This document shows, piece by piece, positions 60,548 to 64,000 of a DNA stretch of 64,000 nucleotides. Made by a program: the position numbers and the translations under genes. Below the pieces are notes generated by a model. It did not search any database. It worked only from the letters and a program-made list of their open reading frames with translations, and had not been told where the DNA came from. Origin of the DNA: Geodermatophilus telluris. GTDB lineage: Bacteria; Actinomycetota; Actinomycetes; Mycobacteriales; Geodermatophilaceae. The stretch spans positions 1-64,000 of the forward strand of contig NZ_FMZF01000002.1 in NCBI RefSeq assembly GCF_900102745.1, in the 5' to 3' direction. Numbering within the stretch: the first letter of the stretch is position 1; every line of letters starts with the position of its first letter.

Positions 60548-61362
60548 CTAGTCGAGCGCGCGGCGGCGGAAGCCCACCAGCCCCAGCACGCCGAAGACGA
60601 CGAGGAAGCCGGCCAGCGCCAGGGCACACACCCCGAGCGGCAGGTGCGGCACCGCGGGCGCCATCTCCGCCCGCAGCGCCTCGCTGACGTAGGTGAGCGG
60701 GTTGACCGCGCACACCACCTGGAACCAGCGCAGCGACTCCAGCGCCGGCCACGGGAACTGGGTGGAGCCGGTGAACAGCAGCGGGGTCAGCACGACGGCG
60801 AACACGACGTTGATCCGGTTGGGCTTGACCCACGTGCCCAGCACCATCCCGATCGAGGCGCCCACGAGCGACCCGAGCACGAGGAAGGCGGCCAGCACCG
60901 GGACGTCGGACGAGGTGACCGGCAGCGACCCGAGCACCCACCAGCTGACCGGGAACATCACCAGCGCGGCCACCAGCGCGCGCAGCGTGGCGAACACGAT
61001 CTTCTCGACGGCGACCAGCGCGGTGGGCAGCGGCGCGAGCAGCCGGTCCTCGATCTCCTTCGTGAACGAGAAGTCGATGACCAGCGGGAAGGCGGTGTTC
61101 TGCAGCGCGGTGAGGAACGCGGCCAGCGACACCACGCCGGGCAGCAGCACGTCGGCGTAGCCGTTCGACGTGAAGCCCAGCTCGGTGAGCACCTTGCCGA
61201 AGACGAACAGCAGGAACACCGGCTGCAGCACGACCTGCAGCAGGAAGGGCACGAACTCGCGGCCGGTGACGAACACGTCGCGCCACAGCAGCGCGGCGAA
61301 CGCCCGACCGACGCTCGGCCGGGCGGGCCGGGTGCCCGTCGTCCGCGGTGTCTCGACGGCGG

Positions 61363-61366
<4 letters not shown>
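60548..61366 (-). CDS. ABC-2 type exporter permease
   Basis: 272 aa with six hydrophobic segments. The N-terminal RDVFVTGREFVPFLLQVVLQPVFLLFVFG and the central QFPWPALESLRWFQVVCAVNPLTYVSEALR are the DrrB/NodJ-type ABC-2 motifs. It forms the membrane path of a drug or lipid exporter. The GTG start overlaps the ATPase stop by 4 bases, confirming the pair. Confidence 0.92.
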
Positions 61367-62331
<965 letters not shown>

Positions 62332-62373
62332 CGACGGCGATGGTCCCACCGTCGGGCGCCCCGGCGGCGCCGG

Positions 62374-62973
62374 TCAGACCAGCGCGCGCACGGTCTCCAC
62401 GGCGGCCAGCACGGCGAAGACGACGAACAGCACCGCGGCCACCCGGCGGATGAGCGCCACCGGCAGCCGGTCGGCCAGCGCCTTGCCCAGGAACACCGCG
62501 AGGGCGGACACGGTGAGCAGCGCGGCCCAGGCGCCGACGAACACCGACACCGGCGCGTCGAAGCGGGCGGCCAGGCCGGCGGTGGCCAGCTGCGAGAGGT
62601 CGCCCCACTCCGCGGCGAACAGCACGCCGAAGGAGACGGCCGCCGCCCGCAGGAACGACGTCTGCTCCCGCGCGTCGGCGGCCTCGCCGCCGTCCTCGGG
62701 CCCCTCGCCCGCGCTGCGCCAGAGCAGCACCGCGCCGACCAGGAAGAGCACCGCGACCACCCCGGTGACCAGCGCCTGCGGCAGCAGGGACAGCAGCGAG
62801 CCGGCGGTCACCGCGATGGCCACCTGCAGGCCGAAGGCGGTGCCGACGCCGACGAACACCGGCAGCGGCGCGAACCGGGTGGCCAGGACGAGGCTGGCGA
62901 ACAGCGTCTTGTCCGGCAGCTCCACCGGGAGGACGAGGAGGAACGCCGTCGCGACGACGGACAGCACGATCAC
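62374..62973 (-). CDS. TMEM165/GDT1 (UPF0016) family cation transporter
   Basis: 199 aa, six transmembrane helices in two homologous halves. The first half carries VELPDKTLFASL and the second AAEWGDLSQLATA, the paired ExxDK/ExGD motifs of the UPF0016 family, which moves manganese or calcium. The central loop (GEGPEDGGEAADA) is acidic. The yybP-ykoY riboswitch upstream indicates manganese control, most likely export or tolerance. The GTG start is 70 bases after the riboswitch. Confidence 0.9.
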   Translation of the reverse strand: MIVLSVVATAFLLVLPVELPDKTLFASLVLATRFAPLPVFVGVGTAFGLQVAIAVTAGSLLSLLPQALVTGVVAVLFLVGAVLLWRSAGEGPEDGGEAADAREQTSFLRAAAVSFGVLFAAEWGDLSQLATAGLAARFDAPVSVFVGAWAALLTVSALAVFLGKALADRLPVALIRRVAAVLFVVFAVLAAVETVRALV

Positions 62974-63045
62974 GGGTGGGTCTCTCTTCCGCTCGGCACG
63001 GCCGGGCGGGGGCGCACGCCTCCGACCGGCAGTGCGACGACTGCT

Positions 63046-63152
63046 CTGGTCGAAGGTCTCGCCCACCCGCGCGGGGCGCGGGCCCGCTGACCGGGCACCC
63101 GGGGGTGCCAGCGTGTCGACCAGCGGACGGGGGGCTACTCCCCTTCTCGGCC
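63046..63152 (-). ncRNA. yybP-ykoY manganese riboswitch
   Basis: On the reverse strand GGGGAGTAGC (63143-63134) is the conserved first loop of the class. GTCGACACGCTGG follows, resembling the GTCAACATACTCG segment of the E. coli mntP element. GGCGAGACC (63063-63055) is the second conserved loop, and GAAGG pairs with CCTTC to close the base. It lies directly before a UPF0016 gene, a known member of this regulon. Confidence 0.85.
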
Positions 63153-63208
63153 GCCCACCCTAGCCGACCGGGCCGGAGAACCCGCGTGCGCCGGGGTGTG
63201 GTCCCGGT

Positions 63209-63214
63209 TACCGT
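63209..63214 (+). promoter_or_regulatory. -10-like hexamer before the MFS gene
   Basis: TACCGT lies 6 bases before a GTG at 63221, the same geometry as other leaderless genes here; the frame opened at that GTG stops after four codons. Confidence 0.45.
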
Positions 63215-63274
63215 CCGGCCGTGCCCTTCCGTTGACGCCCGGCGTCCGACCCGCTCCCGCCGGCGGCCCGCCCG

Positions 63275-64000
63275 CTGGCCCGCCTCGCCGTCGCCTGGAC
63301 GGCGCTGTCGGGCCTGGCCCCGGTCTACCCGCTGTACGCGCTGCTCTTCCTCGACACGGGGCTGTCCGCGGCGCAGGTGTCGGGCCTGTTCGCGCTGTGG
63401 TCGCTGACCGGCCTGCTGGCCGAGGTGCCCACCGGCGTGCTCGCCGACCGGTGGTCGCGCCGGGGCGCGCTGGTGCTCGCCGGGGTCCTCGAGGCGGCCG
63501 GCTTCGCGGTGTGGACGGCGGCGCCCGGTCCGGTCGGCTTCGCGGCCGGCTTCGTGCTGTGGGGCGTCGGCGGCGCGCTGGTGTCGGGCGCGGCCGAGGC
63601 GCTGGTGTACGACGGGCTGGCCGCCGCTGGCGCCGGCGACGCCTACCTGCGGGTGCACGGCGCGACGACGGCGACCGAGCTGCTGGTCCAGGTGCCCACG
63701 GCGCTGCTGGCGGGGGTGCTGGTCTCGGTCGGAGGCTACCCGCTGGTGGGCTGGGCGAGCGTGGCGGTGTGCCTGGCGGCCGCGGCGCTGGCCACCCGGT
63801 TCCCCGAGCCGCCGCGCACCGGCGGCGATCCCGACGACGGCACGGACGGCGGCGAGCCGGAGGTGCCGCTGCGGACGGCGGCCGCCACGGCGCTGCGCCG
63901 GCCGGGCCTGTGGCCGGTGCTGGCCGCGGTCGCGCTGCTCGGCGGGCTCGACGCGATCGAGGAGTACTTCCCGCTGCTGGCCCGCGACCAGGGCGTGCCG
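63275..64000 (+). CDS. MFS transporter, 5' part (runs off the window)
   Basis: About 240 residues are visible, with MFS-type helices: LAVAWTALSGLAPVYPLYAL, then the loop 2-3 motif GLLAEVPTGVLADRWSRRGALVLAG, and further helices LLVQVPTALLAGVLVSVG and LWPVLAAVALLGG. The first in-frame conventional start, GTG 63221 with a leaderless -10, is followed by TGA at codon 5 (63233-63235). No ATG/GTG lies between that stop and the first helix. The CTG at 63275 is only a placeholder start. Confidence 0.75.
   Translation, partial: MARLAVAWTALSGLAPVYPLYALLFLDTGLSAAQVSGLFALWSLTGLLAEVPTGVLADRWSRRGALVLAGVLEAAGFAVWTAAPGPVGFAAGFVLWGVGGALVSGAAEALVYDGLAAAGAGDAYLRVHGATTATELLVQVPTALLAGVLVSVGGYPLVGWASVAVCLAAAALATRFPEPPRTGGDPDDGTDGGEPEVPLRTAAATALRRPGLWPVLAAVALLGGLDAIEEYFPLLARDQGVP

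Overview
This 64 kb window comes from the chromosome of a very high-GC actinobacterium. GTG starts are common, stop/start overlaps of the GTGA type are frequent, and several promoters look leaderless. Ergothioneine, SigK/RskA and class E/F-type sortase genes sit together. The overall look fits Geodermatophilaceae (Blastococcus, Modestobacter, Geodermatophilus); this is an inference, because no 16S sequence is present.

Layout. 1-350: end of an rRNA operon (23S tail, 5S, terminator). 404-1534: epoxide hydrolase. 1593-9378: ureABCFGD joined by a 4-base overlap to allantoinase, then a 51-residue reverse-strand gene, allantoicase and an SDR. 9446-14615: three-subunit xanthine dehydrogenase (reverse) divergent from an 8-oxoguanine deaminase-type amidohydrolase. 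Together these form a purine route from xanthine or 8-oxoguanine towards urate, then allantoin to allantoate to urea to ammonia. The urate-to-allantoin steps are not in the window. 14642-18691: reverse operon DUF4397 protein, sortase, SigK-type sigma factor, RskA-type anti-sigma factor, EgtE-like enzyme. 18765-22982: egtABCD. 23155-31636: DUF309, SRPBCC, malic enzyme, Fpg/Nei glycosylase, MBL hydrolase, LpqE-like lipoprotein, a MarR regulator carrying a zinc ribbon, and a DUF485 plus solute:cation symporter pair. 31853-37341: small membrane protein, manganese catalase, a divergent histidine kinase/response regulator pair, two PH-domain membrane proteins, rhodanese. 37346-45136: tandemly duplicated fatty acyl-CoA synthetases, P450, SEC-C protein, arginine deiminase, SDR. 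45170-48529: large BTAD/AAA regulator. 49306-56306: five overlapping reverse genes (MASE1 hybrid kinase, PAS kinase, stand-alone receiver, membrane-anchored HEAT protein, GT2 glycosyltransferase). 56496-60212: MerR/TipAS regulator, haloalkane dehalogenase, VOC protein, a second sortase and its likely surface partner. 60548-64000: ABC exporter, a TMEM165/GDT1 transporter behind a yybP-ykoY (manganese) riboswitch, and the start of an MFS gene.

How it fits together. Much of the content concerns oxidative damage and manganese: ergothioneine synthesis, Mn-catalase, Fpg glycosylase, 8-oxoguanine deaminase, and the Mn riboswitch with its transporter. That would suit a desiccation- or radiation-exposed soil or stone actinobacterium (inference). 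The most distinctive regions are the five-gene kinase-HEAT-glycosyltransferase operon, the SigK/RskA operon that carries both a sortase and an egtE-like gene, the Mn riboswitch, and a family of structured dispersed repeats, two of which bracket the symporter operon. At least a dozen genes share a -10-like hexamer placed 6-7 bases before the start codon, the signature of leaderless transcripts, and this fixed several start codons.
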